Part shown: in pieces, positions 12,401 through 24,362 of the stretch
How the letters are laid out: every line of letters begins with the position of its first letter
Numbering within the stretch: position 1 is the stretch's first letter
Assembly (NCBI GenBank): GCA_033297205.1
Contig: MU859082.1
Coordinates: 62,001-126,000 of the forward strand
Source of the DNA: Pseudoneurospora amorphoporcata
Taxonomy: Eukaryota; Ascomycota; Sordariomycetes; Sordariales; Sordariaceae
DNA length: 64,000 bases
Reading direction: 5' to 3'
Notes under the pieces: generated by a model
The model's database searches: none
What the model was told of the DNA's origin: nothing
Seen by the model: the letters and a program-made list of their open reading frames with translations, nothing else
Translations under genes and position numbers: made by a program

Positions 12401-14433
12401 CAAGAATAACCGTTGGTTATGGGAATGGACCCTGGAAAGCTTACGAGTTTGTTGGTTCGATGCTGCATACAATAATCCCAAGCTAAAATGAGCACGGGCA
12501 GTCATATCCGCGCCGCGTCCCCTTTTCCCGACCTGCTGGGCCAAGAAAACAGAACCGACAGAGATGTTAACTGTCAGAACGAGCTGTTATTGGCTCCTTG
12601 ATGAGAAAACTGCTTTCTGTCGTGAGTCGAGGAACGGGAATAAAGAAAAATCCAAGTAGGCGCCTTTCCCGCGGCATTAGACATTCATTCTACAATAGTA
12701 GGGCGAAGCAATTGGCTTCCGAAGAGCGGCCGCTTGACAATTAAGCTTTTCAACATTCGAGAAGGCGGGCAACGGGAGTCGGTAAGGCGTTCCGCGTTTT
12801 CTGAAAGAGCAGTGAGGCTCACGGAGTCAAACTCCGACTGCCGCTGTTGCAGACCGTGGGGTGTCTCAGTCCCTTCCCTACCTCGACGACATGGAATGAC
12901 TGGCCTCCTCTGGCCTCTTGGTTCTTGTTTGACGACCACTTAACGGCACATAAGACCCAATCTGCAACGCCATCTTTGAACCGGATGACGTTGGCCATGT
13001 TTTAAGGTTGGTAGAGGTAGGCGGTGCTCTCCACCACAACTATTGATTCCCAAAACCGTAGGTGGAGGTTGGAAAGGGATCCGGTTCACGATAGGCTCCC
13101 CCAGATTGGGGGTGGGGATGTTCCCGGGCTTGCGAGTCCACTTCCAGGACCCGATAAGCAGACTGCAGCACACGCGCAGTTCTGGTGGAGGGCAGGCGAG
13201 GCAGGGCGCATGGAAGATTGCGGGAGGAGGCAAAACGAGTGTGAGTATTATCCAGGTGTAGGCAAACATGTGGTCGAGATGCTGTTTTCTTTCTTCTTCT
13301 CCCTGTGACGGATTGCTTTGTTAAAAAGCATGCATAACAGTGGAGGAACCAACCTCCAAGTGAAAGCGAACTCAGCACAGGCCAGGGCCGTCCCTTGTGG
13401 ACAGGCCCGGCTCGCCTTAGCGCGGACCCACCCAATTGAGCCCCGAGAACGGTGGTGGAACCGTTCCAGGACAGTGCTCCACTGTTGCATGGTTGCTAAC
13501 CCATGCAACCTCAATCAGCTTGTCCAATCAGCTTCCACGCCATGCTCAACCCGTGCCGTCCCCCGTCGTCGTTCCCAATGCTCCTCTGCCCTTTTTTCGC
13601 CCAGCAGCCTGGAATGGAAGCAACCGGCAGGCGCCCAGTGCTAGGGCAGTGTTCCTGTGCCTGTGCTCCCACTCTGTAATCTTGGCGCTTGTACCTTCCG
13701 GGCATCTCATCTCTCGAAAGTCGAAACAGGAGGGCACGAAGCCCGCTCTCCTCTAAGACTTCCACTTCGTGACCCAAGCCCTGGGAATTGCCAATTGACC
13801 CGGGTCGACACCGACACAGCCTAACATCAACGACGGCGACGACGACGGGAACGACCGGGACGACGACAACGACGGCGACAATAGAATACTGTGAACACAT
13901 ACAGGCAATAATAGCAAGACGGCCGATGCAATTGAGAGTCGACAGGGACTGCCCGTTGAGTGACGCCCGTCCAATAAGAAAAGATAGCTCCTGAGGATTT
14001 GCCCGTCATCTGCGGCGATCCTGTGGTGCCTCATTTCCACGCTTTTACACGACACAAAGCCGCGACCGCAATAATATCTAATCAATACGATCGCAACACC
14101 ACTGTCTTCTCACTTTCTCTCTCTCTTTCTCTTTCAGGCCTGGTCTTAGGCTCGTACACTCGTTTCTATCGGTTCTATCAGCAACGCGCATGTTTCCAGC
14201 AAGCGTATCTGACTTACTACTACTTTCGGGGCTTCTCTCCTTTCAACTCCATCCCAAAATCCCTGTTACTACACCATCTGTCCGTCGACAAAGCTCCAAT
14301 TGGCAACGCAAAAGGCGCCAATCCACCACCACCCTCTTCGCCGCGTCCTGAGGACGCTGGCAGACCTTCGTCGACGACACTCTTCTTGGTGTTCACCTAT
14401 TTCGATATATAATAAGCCCAAGCAATCGCCACC
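9462..14433. other. Large gene-poor interval
   Basis: About 5 kb without a supported gene. All frames are short, and none shows a recognisable domain or spliced continuity. A short basic minus-strand frame at 11537-11845 contains a lysine-rich patch but nothing else. The right end holds a GAC/ACG repeat (13829-13881) and a polypyrimidine stretch ending in TTTCAG (about 14110-14138). The latter could be the acceptor of an intron in the palI 5' leader. No transposon protein remnant was seen. Confidence 0.45.
13829..13881. repeat. Imperfect trinucleotide repeat (GAC/ACG)n
   Basis: A run of CGA/CGG triplets about 550-600 bp upstream of the palI start codon. Probably simple sequence in the promoter or 5' leader. 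Confidence 0.75.
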
Positions 14434-16612
14434 ATGTTGCGGCCCGCGACGCCCCTCGCGGTGCTGCTCTTTGCGGCATTCGGGCTGCTCACGCTGGCCA
14501 CCATATCCACACCAATCATCAAGCAAATCCCCTTGAGTAGCTTCAACATCAAGGGTTTGGGCGATTTGAGCTTCGGCGTTTTTGGTTACTGTACCTCAAC
14601 CGGCTGTAGTCCTATAGAAATCGGCTATGACACCTGTGAGTTGTTGCCCGGGTAGTGTCTCGCTCCATGTGACACTTTCAATGTTTTGTGTCAAGTACTG
14701 ATTCCTACAGCCGCCTTCTCTGCACAAATCAACTCGGACTACGACCTCCCCATGGGAACCCGTTCTACACTTTCAAGCATTTTGATCGTGCACCCAGTCG
14801 CTGCCTTGATCACCCTAATCAACTTCGTCCTTGCTATTGTGGCCCATTTTCACTCGCCCTCCCATTCAGCGCGGTACCTCCTGATCCTATTCATTGTCAG
14901 CATCGTTGACTTCATTGTCTGCCTGTTGGCCTTCCTCGTTGATGTGTTGCTCTTCATTCCACACTTATCATGGGGCTCCTACATTGTCGTCGCCGCTACC
15001 ATCCTTGTAGCGTTTTGCAGCCTGGTAACATGCGCCATGCGCAGAACACTTGTCAACAGGAAGGCGAACAGGAAGCGCATTGCGGAAAATGCTGAGATGA
15101 GTGGAGAAAACTACTATAACCGTCAGGCGCAAACTGCCCCCGTCACGCAAGTCACCGGCCCACAACCAACCGTACCCATGATCAGCGGCGCGAACGTCGG
15201 AGGCGACAAGCTGCCCGAATTCACTACTTTTGAGAAGAAGGACGATCGTAGCGAGGAGAGAATTCCACTTACGTCGGTTAGCCCCATCGATCGGTCACCA
15301 GCGACATTAGTCAACGATAGCACGCCACCCAGCCTTATGGATGGTGCGCCCTCTCGATCACCGTCTAGCACGCCTGTTGGCCGAGATCAGTACGGAAACC
15401 CACTACCGCCTCAAGATGGGTATGCCATGAGGCCCGGACCTCAAAACGAGCGCATGAATTCACGGGGTAGGGGTGGCATGCCTCCCGGAGGCTACCGTGG
15501 ACGTGGTGGCTTTGCCGGACCTGGGAGGGGAGGTGGACCTCCGCCAAATGGACGAGGAGGCTATGGCCTACCGGGACGAGGAAGAGGAGGCTATGGTCCG
15601 CCACCCCGTGGATATGGAGGCCCAGGACCACGGGGTGGCCGCGGCCCACCGCCTCAAGGATATCCTGGCTTGCCAGATCGGAGACCATCTCCCGGTGCCC
15701 CTTACGGACCTGGCCCTGGTGCTGGCCCCTATGGTCCGTCTGCGCCGGGATACGGAAACAATGAACAGCCAGGAGCTCAGTATTCGGCATACAATCCGAG
15801 AAGGGCCTCGCTCCCAAGAGCTGAGTCTCCCCCCCCGCTCCCTGGCGTCGATGACGGTATGCCCGGTCCTGCGGTAGAGCTGGATGCTTCTCCCACGGGT
15901 CCAGGCGTTGGACAGTACGGAATCAGGGACAGTGACTCAGATGTCGCTGGAATGTTAGCTATGCAGCAGGCCAGGGTTCCTGGCTCGGATCCTGGCAATA
16001 ACGCGAATGGCTATAGCCAAGAAGAGTAAGTGGCGCTTGAGTAAAACCAAGAGTGATGATCATTGCTGACCGATGAGACCCAGCGATGTTTACGTGCCGC
16101 CCAGGCAAGCATGGAACCAAGGACCTGGGAGGAACTCCCCGGGACTAGCACCACCTGCGGCTCGTGGTCCAGCCCGTCCGATTTCTGAAGCCGTCACAGC
16201 TTCAGTGGCCAGCGATTATTACGAAGACGTCGACCCGCGCTTTGCTGAACCTTCAGCTGCCGCAAAGCCACCACCCGTCTCCATGCAGCAGCAACCCCCG
16301 GCAATCAACTCATACGACGATGTTCCTAACCGAGCTAGAAGCCCGGCTGAGTCCGAACGCTCTAACTTCACCTCCATCTCTCAGCGGGGCATCAACCCGC
16401 GTTGGAACCCTGCCAATGCCGGGCCGATGCCCCCTGCCGTAGCGGGCGGTTATGGAGGAGGAAGAGGAGGAGGCAGTGTGGCTCCTCGGCGGCCGGTTAA
16501 TCGCCCCGCCCCTGGTCTCGCTGATGGCTCAGATCTCCTTCTCAACTCAAACCCGGACTTCCAACTACCCGGGCGCGGTGGCAACATCCCTAGAGCGGCC
16601 GGCCCCCGGTAA
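14434..16612 (+). CDS. palI: pH-response regulator PalI/Rim9, 681 aa, three exons
   Basis: Exons are 14434-14635, 14711-16025 and 16084-16612, with 75- and 58-nt introns whose removal keeps one frame. The start sits in a strong context (GCCACCATG). The N-terminal 180 residues form a SUR7/PalI four-helix membrane unit. It has a first hydrophobic helix at about 7-27, an extracellular loop with the paired cysteines YCTSTGC, and three further helices to about residue 175. The remaining 500 residues are a cytoplasmic tail rich in Gly/Pro/Arg with RGG-like repeats, typical of filamentous-fungal PalI and absent from short yeast Rim9. PalI/Rim9 assists the pH sensor PalH at the plasma membrane upstream of PacC activation in alkaline conditions. 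Two GCCARG-type hexamers lie upstream but are expected by chance. Confidence 0.93.
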
Positions 16613-18053
16613 GGAACAACAATAGGCCGGCATGAGTCATAAAGGAATAATTGACTGTTGGGATGGGAGACTAGTTGGCTTTGGTTGGCTCGAGCACATG
16701 TTTCTGGATGGATATGACTTGCGAAAGTTCTTTGACATTTGTCCAATGGCTATGGCCTTTTTTATTGATTGAATGAGAGGGGCACACATATGGTATGCTA
16801 TGCTGATGGTAGGTCAGGCAGGCAGGCAGGTAGCACAAAGCAGGAGAAGAAGTATGGAAGGGGAGGCATGTAGTGCTTTGCTATCCTGCCCCTTCGTCGA
16901 TTCTGTTTCTTGTCTTCTTTTTTTTCTTCTTCTCGCACTTGATGATGGGTTTGTGGTCTTTTTTTACTTCCCAGGAAAGAGGCAAAAACAGAGCCTGTGA
17001 TTCACAAACAGTACCTGATGTACCTGATTGATATATGCCAGACTGACTACCTACCTAACTTTACCTGGGTCACGTACAAACGAGACATATATCTTCTACG
17101 CCTTCTTATTTTTCATGATGAAGGATACCTTCTTTTTCGGTTTTCAATTTTGTGCCAACCAAAGGTTGACTGACGCTAGGAAAGAAGAGAAAGCTTTAAT
17201 AACGATGAAGGGTCATCGTCATCATCTAGGGCGGTCAGGGTTGCGCCACCATACCATGAATCTGGAAGGAAGGATAGACGGAGGAAGGGATTAATGGATG
17301 GTGGCGATGAGACCATAACCTGGTTTGCATATTCAGATAGCTCAATTGAAGACTATTCAATTCGCTGATTATTTCACGCGCTGGCTTCACCTCGATTGAT
17401 GCTTAAAGAACACTCTAAGAGTAGTCGTGATTTCAATGACAGCCAGGCGACTTCATCGTCGACCGTGGAAGACGAGCGGGTAACAAGAGCCTTGAAAGAC
17501 ATACATGACACACGAATCAAACGGAACATTAGCTGCAGTCGAGATGCTTATGTTCTACTAAAACTATGATAAGACAACTGTTTATGAAGTGTTAGTGATT
17601 GCTGTGACTTGATCCGAAAGATCCAAGACCTAGGTTGCGGCTCTCTCATGATACACAAGGTACTAGAATGACATTCTCAAGGTCGGCAATCTCGAAGACC
17701 ACTCGGGATAACCATGCTCAGAAGAGGGGAGTAGAGAGTTATGGAAACCACAATATCCGGTCTGGAGGGCGAGATACAATACCCGCTTCTCCTCCCTTTC
17801 TCTTGGATTGAAGCACCATCAGAAACCCAAAAATGACCATCCTTTCGGCCTTCATTCTCCAACGCTGTATTATGACCAGTCGAACATGTGACTGGCTAGT
17901 ATCGTCGCCACTCCAATATGATGAGGCTCGCTAGATGCATGGCAGACATCCAAGCGACACATTTTCCATCGAAGAATGGAACGATATGGTACAAACCTGC
18001 AAACCCAAAACAACAGGGAACTGGCCACAAGTTTAGGGACCCAGATGATAGCA
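16613..18053. other. Convergent intergenic region
   Basis: Lies between the 3' ends of palI and the minus-strand gene at 18054. It contains a short GGCA run near 16815 and a TACCTACCTAA tract near 17045. No gene recognised. Confidence 0.5.
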
Positions 18054-20228
18054 TCAGTATCCGCGTCTGGTAACACGTTTGGCCACCTTCTTCTTCACTG
18101 GCTCCGGCTTCGCAGTGAAGTAGCTCTTGTTGCCATCCTCAGATGTGTCAATCCACGCCGGGTCAGCTTTGCTCCAATCGGACGGAAAAGGGTTCTGCGG
18201 ATCATTGAGCTTCGAATCCTGCTTGCAAGCAAGCAGCGAAACCAGCGCCATCGTCACCAAAGGGTCACCACACCCATTCTCATCGTTACTGCTCGGCTCT
18301 CTGCGTTCGCCACCAATAACCCCAACTTTGCTCTCCGAACTTCTAGCAGCGGAGATGGGCAGTAGCTCATCAGCCTTTGTCTCGAGTAGCCTCACGCCCG
18401 AGTAGAATATCCGGTTTGTCTTCTCAGCTCTCCGTGCTTGTTCTTCTGATGATGGGTTCCAGGACGCATCTCTAGATTGGAGAGGGTAACGCTCGTACCA
18501 ACGCTCATCGAGGATGGAAGTCTGCCCATTGTAACTGCTGGGCAAACCGCCCCTGAAATAATGCATGGCCTTGTCGAGGGGTAGAGTGTCAAGGATTGGG
18601 ACCTTGTTTGGTGAAACCTTGCTGGGCAAGTAGTTATTGTTGCCGAAACGATGCCGAAATGTCTCTTCTGTGTCTTCAATGAAAGCTGACTCAGCCGCCT
18701 TGATACGGTCATCAACTGGAATTGTTCCTGAGATTGAATGCAGTCGATTGCCTGGTCCATGAAGCTCATCTTTTCTGCTCGCGAGTGACTGAAATGCAGG
18801 ATTACCGCGGACACCAGATTCATTCTCCATGAACGAAAAGCCTGGCGGGGTGCGGAGAGGCGCTTTCTCATCATCATAGGAGCGCAGAATCCTGTAAGTA
18901 GATTCCGTGGTTGATGGCTTGTACGGACGCTGCCCCGGTGGGCCTGCCGTAAGAGGCTGGGGGGTTCCAATAGCGGCAGATGTGGTGCCGTATGGAATCG
19001 CGGACTGGTTTCTTCCAGTAACGGAGGGCTTGCTGAGAAGCGAAGAGGGCGTATCAGGTCTGTTGATGCCATAATGAGCTGTACGTGCCTTGGCCAGCGC
19101 GAGAGTGTTCTGGGCTTTCTTTTGCATAGGGTTCGGATACGACGCGAGACTCGTGAGACTCTTGACAGAGAAGGTTGACGCGAGGAGTATATCATCTCCG
19201 GTGGAGCTGTCATCGTCTCCTGTTGTTGAAGCGTTCTCCTTCAGGTCGGAAAGGGTGCCCAAAGCGGCAGTTGAAGGTGCTGGAAGATTTCCAGCTCTGA
19301 TAGCAGGAAGGGCCATGGCAGTGGATTGAGATCGCTCCGCATCGGCAAAGGGACTGACAGCTCGATCAAGGTTTTGCTGCAAAGGCGAATAATGCGGCAA
19401 GGTGGCTTTGCTGGGAGGGGGTGATAACTCCGCTTCTGCCACGGGCAAAGCCGATAGGAGTGAATTGGGGAACGCACCGTAGCCGGTATGGCCCGGAGGT
19501 GACTGGAGTCCGTTGAAACGACGAGTGCGAGGCCGTCGAGTGGGAGGGTGTATCGGCGCCGTAGCATTGGGATTGTGAAGGGTGCCGACGGTGTTGAAAG
19601 TAGCCGGCTTGGATGGCTTCGTCGTGTCTGTAGGCAAGAACACGGATGAGTTAGAGAGAGGTGACGAGAAAGGATCCATTTCAACGATTGGGCTGGTTGC
19701 GCTTTGCTAACGAAGATGTTTTGGACAGAGCATTGAGGATATGAAGGAAGGATGAAGATGAAGATGACTTGCAAGTTGGCAAGGGCGAGATTTTGAGTCG
19801 CCAAGGGAAGGGAAAGGAGGTTTTTGGAGGTCCAAGCTGCTAGACACCACTGGCATCACTGGCCATGAAGGAGCGATATGGCAACGGCGTGGGAAGAGGA
19901 AAGAATAAGGCTGGGATGACGTACCTTCCGCCTCGGTCGTGGTAGGCTTCTGGTCAAAAGGGGTCGCAGCTGCCAGTGTAGCCTGAGTGCGGAGCCACTC
20001 TTGCAACTTGACTTCGCTCGCCATCAGACGAGCATGACGAGCATGTCGCGGTTGTAGCATATCGGGGTTTGGAGGGTTGTAGACTGGTATAGCCATCGTG
20101 TTCGAGTTTTCTTCAGGTTGGCTTGCCGCGTTGACCTCGATCACAGGAATGTGTCGACTCCGTCGAGAGGGCGCTTGCGACGCTGTCGCGGTTGACTCGA
20201 CAGGCTCGGACGTCATATTCAACTGCAT
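18054..20228 (-). CDS. Uncharacterised fungal protein, 625 aa, two exons
   Basis: Exons are 20228-19925 and 19627-18054. The 297-nt intron has a GTACGT donor, a clear CTAAC branch site about 20 nt before the acceptor, and a TACAG end; splicing joins ...TEAE to DTTK in frame. No known domain is recognised. The sequence is hydrophilic and Pro/Ser/Thr-rich, with no signal peptide or membrane segment. It has a conserved-looking middle containing YRILRSYDDEKAPLRTPPGF and a C-terminal block (YFRGGLP, DERWYERYP) with a strongly basic end, KKKVAKRVTRRGY. The second exon also has its own in-frame ATG at 19679, inside the intron, so an internal-start form beginning MDPFSSPL is possible. Probably a cytoplasmic or nuclear regulatory protein, but that is a guess. 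Confidence 0.75.
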
Positions 20229-23200
20229 CTCAGTGAGAAGAAGCTGCTGCTCTCTACCTGCTGACCCAGTGCGTGGCTGGTCGGATTTGTGTGTCTGGGA
20301 GCAAGCGCGACCTCGTCTGGTTTTCCTGTTGGGCGGGAAAACGAGGGTGGTTCGCGAGGTAATGTTGAGTAGGAGCAGAGGCGGTTGAGATTTCCAGTGG
20401 GGGCTTCCTTTTATATGCGGCTCGTCGCAGTTCGTCTGATAATGCGCTCTGCATTGCCCGCAAGTGAAGGGATGATGGTTCTTTCCCGTTGAAAGGCGGT
20501 GCCTGCGTTCGTCCTACTTAGTTGCGCAATTCGGTTGCCGTCCCATCGTTCGGAAAGGACGACTGAGCTTTGATCCATGCCTTCACAAGTGCCTGCAAGG
20601 CATCACGGATGTCCAGCCGAACGGCGTGATCCTGACCACTCCCGCGGCAGAAGCAGTCTCGAGATAGGTAGGTATGTTGCCCCTCTCATTTCAACATGCA
20701 CAATTGCCAAGTCAGTATGGTAAGGACTTGCAATAAAGCTACCTCCAGATCTACACCGTAGACTGTTGAACCAGCTTCTCCCTTTGTGATTTAGTTTGGC
20801 AACCCAAAGCCAGCAAACGGTAGTGCAAGACAGGCGACGGTTAGCTTCGTTAACCAAGAAAAAAAAATCCAAAAAATCCACGTGTCAGCGAGGCCTCTTC
20901 TCGTTACTTTGTTGTGTCTCTAAGCGTTCACTTCGGAGAACGGAAATGATAGTCGCATCTCAACGACGACAAGTTGACCAAAGAAATAACAAACATGTTC
21001 AAGTCCGGGCGAGAATCTCAGTACCTAGATCGAGATGCGCCAACAATCTTTGTTGCCCAATCATTGGATCGTTCTATGTTCATTCAATTTGCTGTAAGAC
21101 CAAGGGCGCTGTAGGCTAGGCTCCGAAGATAGTTTTAGGCAAACAGCTTCTGGGTTCATTTGAACCAGTTTGAAGTGACCTGAGAGAAAAAGCAGGAGAA
21201 ATATAGAGATAAAACAGAAGGAGGATAGTAGAAAGCAACCATTTGATGCGGGTTTCTTGGGTTTGAGGTCGGCCGTCACCATCAACATCTTGCATTCTCG
21301 GATGGTTTTTCTTCCCCCTTCGGAGTGACAGTTTATTGTACGTTAATTCCATAGCTGGGAACATTTTCCCACAGCTTCCTTGATGACTCTAGACGGCTCA
21401 TGTGAAGACAGATGAAGAAGGGATAAGAGAAAGGACTTGACCGGACCACTCATCTGCAACATAGCGCGTGAGATCAAAATATCACGCACCGCATAATCTC
21501 ATCTAACACCAGGGTGACGAACTTTGGGTCTGATGAGTCTCCCACAAACGAAGCCATGGTGAACAAGCTCTATGCTAAGGAGAAGAAAGCCAAAGAGCGC
21601 ACCCCATCTACCCAAAGCATGATAGAGGCCAGCCGGGGGTGCCTGACATCACGTCTTATGATCTTGTAAACCCGAAAGAATGTCCGTAGCTGTGAGGCTG
21701 ACGATAAATAGCCCGCAGTGCTTTGCTGGCCAGTACAGCGTCCTGCCCAGAGCTTGCTGGCCTACTGAGCGGATATGAGTGGGAGATCGTGGACCGCTTT
21801 GTGGTCATATGCGCCCAGCAATGCACTGTTTCGCGATACTCGCGCGGCAGAGTATCCAAACCGTGATGAATCCTAAAGGTAGGCACCAAGGAAGGATGAT
21901 CTTTCGTAAACATCATGGCCGTTCGGGAGCCAACTGTTCGATCATCATTCTCCAAAAGGGAGGCCCGTCTGCAATGGTTTCATTTTATGGGTTGCCGCCG
22001 CAGTGTAAGCAATGAGTGCTATTTCTGCTACTAGCTACGTGTAAGCAAAGAGAGTCAAGAGAGGGTTTAGAAAAGAGCGGAAATTGGACCGTATTCTGAT
22101 GGTGTAAGAATTCAGCAGATAAGAACAGGCTGATCCCGTCATGGTCACTCTCATCTCACCCTCCAAGCGTGACAGAGGTGAGAAGAACGACGGCGGCTAT
22201 GGAAACCCGTGATATGAGAACAAGAGGCAGCGATTGTGGAAATATACAGTTGTTGACTCAAATACGTAGAAAATTGTGCGGGAGTGTCTTCAATATCGCA
22301 CCCAAAATTCCAGGTATCCGACGCCCACGGCAAGGCGTTTCAACGTCACTGCGTAAGCTAGAGACGCCCTTGGGACAGCCCGCCAAACGAGAAGACTCTC
22401 GAGGCCAGTCGGTCAGGGAACTCCTATAAAAGAAAAGGCTTCAGAAAATATGGGACAGTGAGATGTGACATTCGAAACGTATGTCCCGTTCGGTAGCTTC
22501 AGCGAGCAGGAGTTGGGCTGTATGTCGCTGGGCTGTTTGTCGCTGGGAACGTGTTCCCGGTAAACTCGATGAACCCGAAGTTGTGGGCAACGGCTTCGGT
22601 AGCAGTGAAGAGTGGGGCTTAAATATCGTTGATCACTCGCTCCAGACCCGGAGCGGGAGGGCTTCCGTTACGGAGTGGGGCCCGTTGACCACCCGATCGC
22701 CACCTCCACTCACGCTCCTCGAGGTACCGCTTTTTCTCCTTCGATATGGTTCTACTCAACCTGCGTAAGATCCTGCCTCACATGGAATTTGACCAATCTG
22801 CTAGTGAGTCAATGCGGGTCCCGGGTTTGCTTGGGAACGATCCCGTAGCAGGATTGGTTGAGTAAAACCATGTCGACTGAGAAAAAGCGGTAGGTGCCCT
22901 CGACTAACACCTTCGATCCCAACCTTATTTGCATCCGTCAACCTTGTTCAGATACTTCACGTATAGTTTGTCTAGCTCCCGTCGTTCGTAGCAACAGATG
23001 AAGAAGGCAATATTTTTCGTTGGTTTTTGAACATCTCGAGTCATACAAAGTCACGGCTAAGATCACCACACCATGAACCTCGCTGGCTGAAGCATCACCC
23101 CTCGCGACAAGAGAGGGGCCCCGAGTTTGACGGATATAGTCGAGCTCTCAGCCAGACTTGCGCTTTTATATTGTTTGTCCTCCAAGTTTTCATTTGATGC

Positions 23201-24362
23201 AGCGTATATTAGTTTCCCCTGATGTTTTGTACCCCTCGGTTTATCCCATTGCAAATCATGCCGTGGATACCATAGTCCGCAGCGGTATGTGTCTCGAGTC
23301 TGGGAAACCGCAATAACTTCAGCATGAGACACTCGTTCGGATACCAATCGGACGCCTTCAAAGAGCGCCATCCTTATTCTTGAGACACCCGCCTTACCCT
23401 CCCAGCATGCCGGACTTCCCATCACCATGCCCGGACTGACTATGGGGATACTTCAACACACGGACTGAGATTGATGGAACCCCATGTGCACGGTACCTTA
23501 TCTGCATCGGTGCGGCAACTCTGATGGCCAACACCCCATCATTGCGGCGAGGGCCCCCAGCTGCCAGACTGCTCTGTTTACATCTAGGCACCTACACTTA
23601 TTGATGTACCAGGCTGCTCAGCGCACATGCAGGCTAACATCGAGTTGCAGAAGGATGTTGCCGTTGATTTGGGTGTCGGGTAAGGTTGTAGCAAGCTTTT
23701 AGAATAGGGGATGGCTGATGTTGTCATCGGCGGGGGCTAATCGAGCGTAGTGTACAAGCGCCACGCTGTCAGCATCTAGATAGGAGGGGAAATAAGGTTC
23801 TGTCTGGGCTTCTGATGAGACGGCTCGTGAATGTGCAAGAAATCAGTCGACCCCTTTCTCCAAGAGTTGGCTGTCAGCATCATGTTGACGGGATTTCGAA
23901 CCGCGCTGGAATACAGCCCCAGGCGACCCCTTGTCAGCGATGACCGCTAACTGTGACCCCACCCCCGACGTTCGGTTCTGTCTTTGGCCCTTTCCCACCC
24001 ATCCCGCCTTCCATAGCCGCGTTCTGCGTGCAGATCCCCGGCCACCGAGTCCCCAGGTGCCCAGGTGGTAGCCCACTGCAAGAATCCCGCCTTCCCCTCG
24101 CCTTTTTCGATCTCGGTCTCGACCGAACAACCTTGGAAGTTCCTGGGCTGTCAAGAAACAACTGCCATTCACACTCGTTCCACTGTTCATTTGGTGCAGT
24201 GATCATCCATCCTCGAGCCAGCCAACTTCGCAGGTCCTTTCGTTCGGTTTTTTTTTGAAAGCACAATCCTTCTTGAATACGAAACATCAGGGCAACGATA
24301 TCGAATTAACAAACACGCAATACGACACCCGAGCACACCAACTAGCTTATTAGTTCTATACG
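20229..24362. other. Divergent intergenic region
   Basis: About 4.1 kb between two divergent genes, with no supported coding frame. It contains an imperfect inverted repeat at 22725-22892 (separate entry). The last 100 nt before 24363 lack ATG and look like the bZIP 5' leader. Confidence 0.5.
22725..22892. repeat. Inverted-repeat element with 37-nt imperfect arms, 94-nt centre
   Basis: Arm one (22725-22761) and the reverse complement of arm two (22856-22892) agree at 33 of 37 positions. Three exact blocks are TACCGCTTTTTCTC, ATGGTT and TACTCAACC. No open frame lies inside. The shape fits a small non-autonomous DNA transposon (MITE-like) remnant or a stable RNA hairpin; no target-site duplication is obvious. 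Confidence 0.65.

Noticed and set aside
23843..23960. tRNA-like segment: GGTTCGAAATCCC on the minus strand resembles a B box
   Set aside because: The T-arm does not pair (T where C61 is required), no A box or acceptor stem matches, and no anticodon arm can be drawn.
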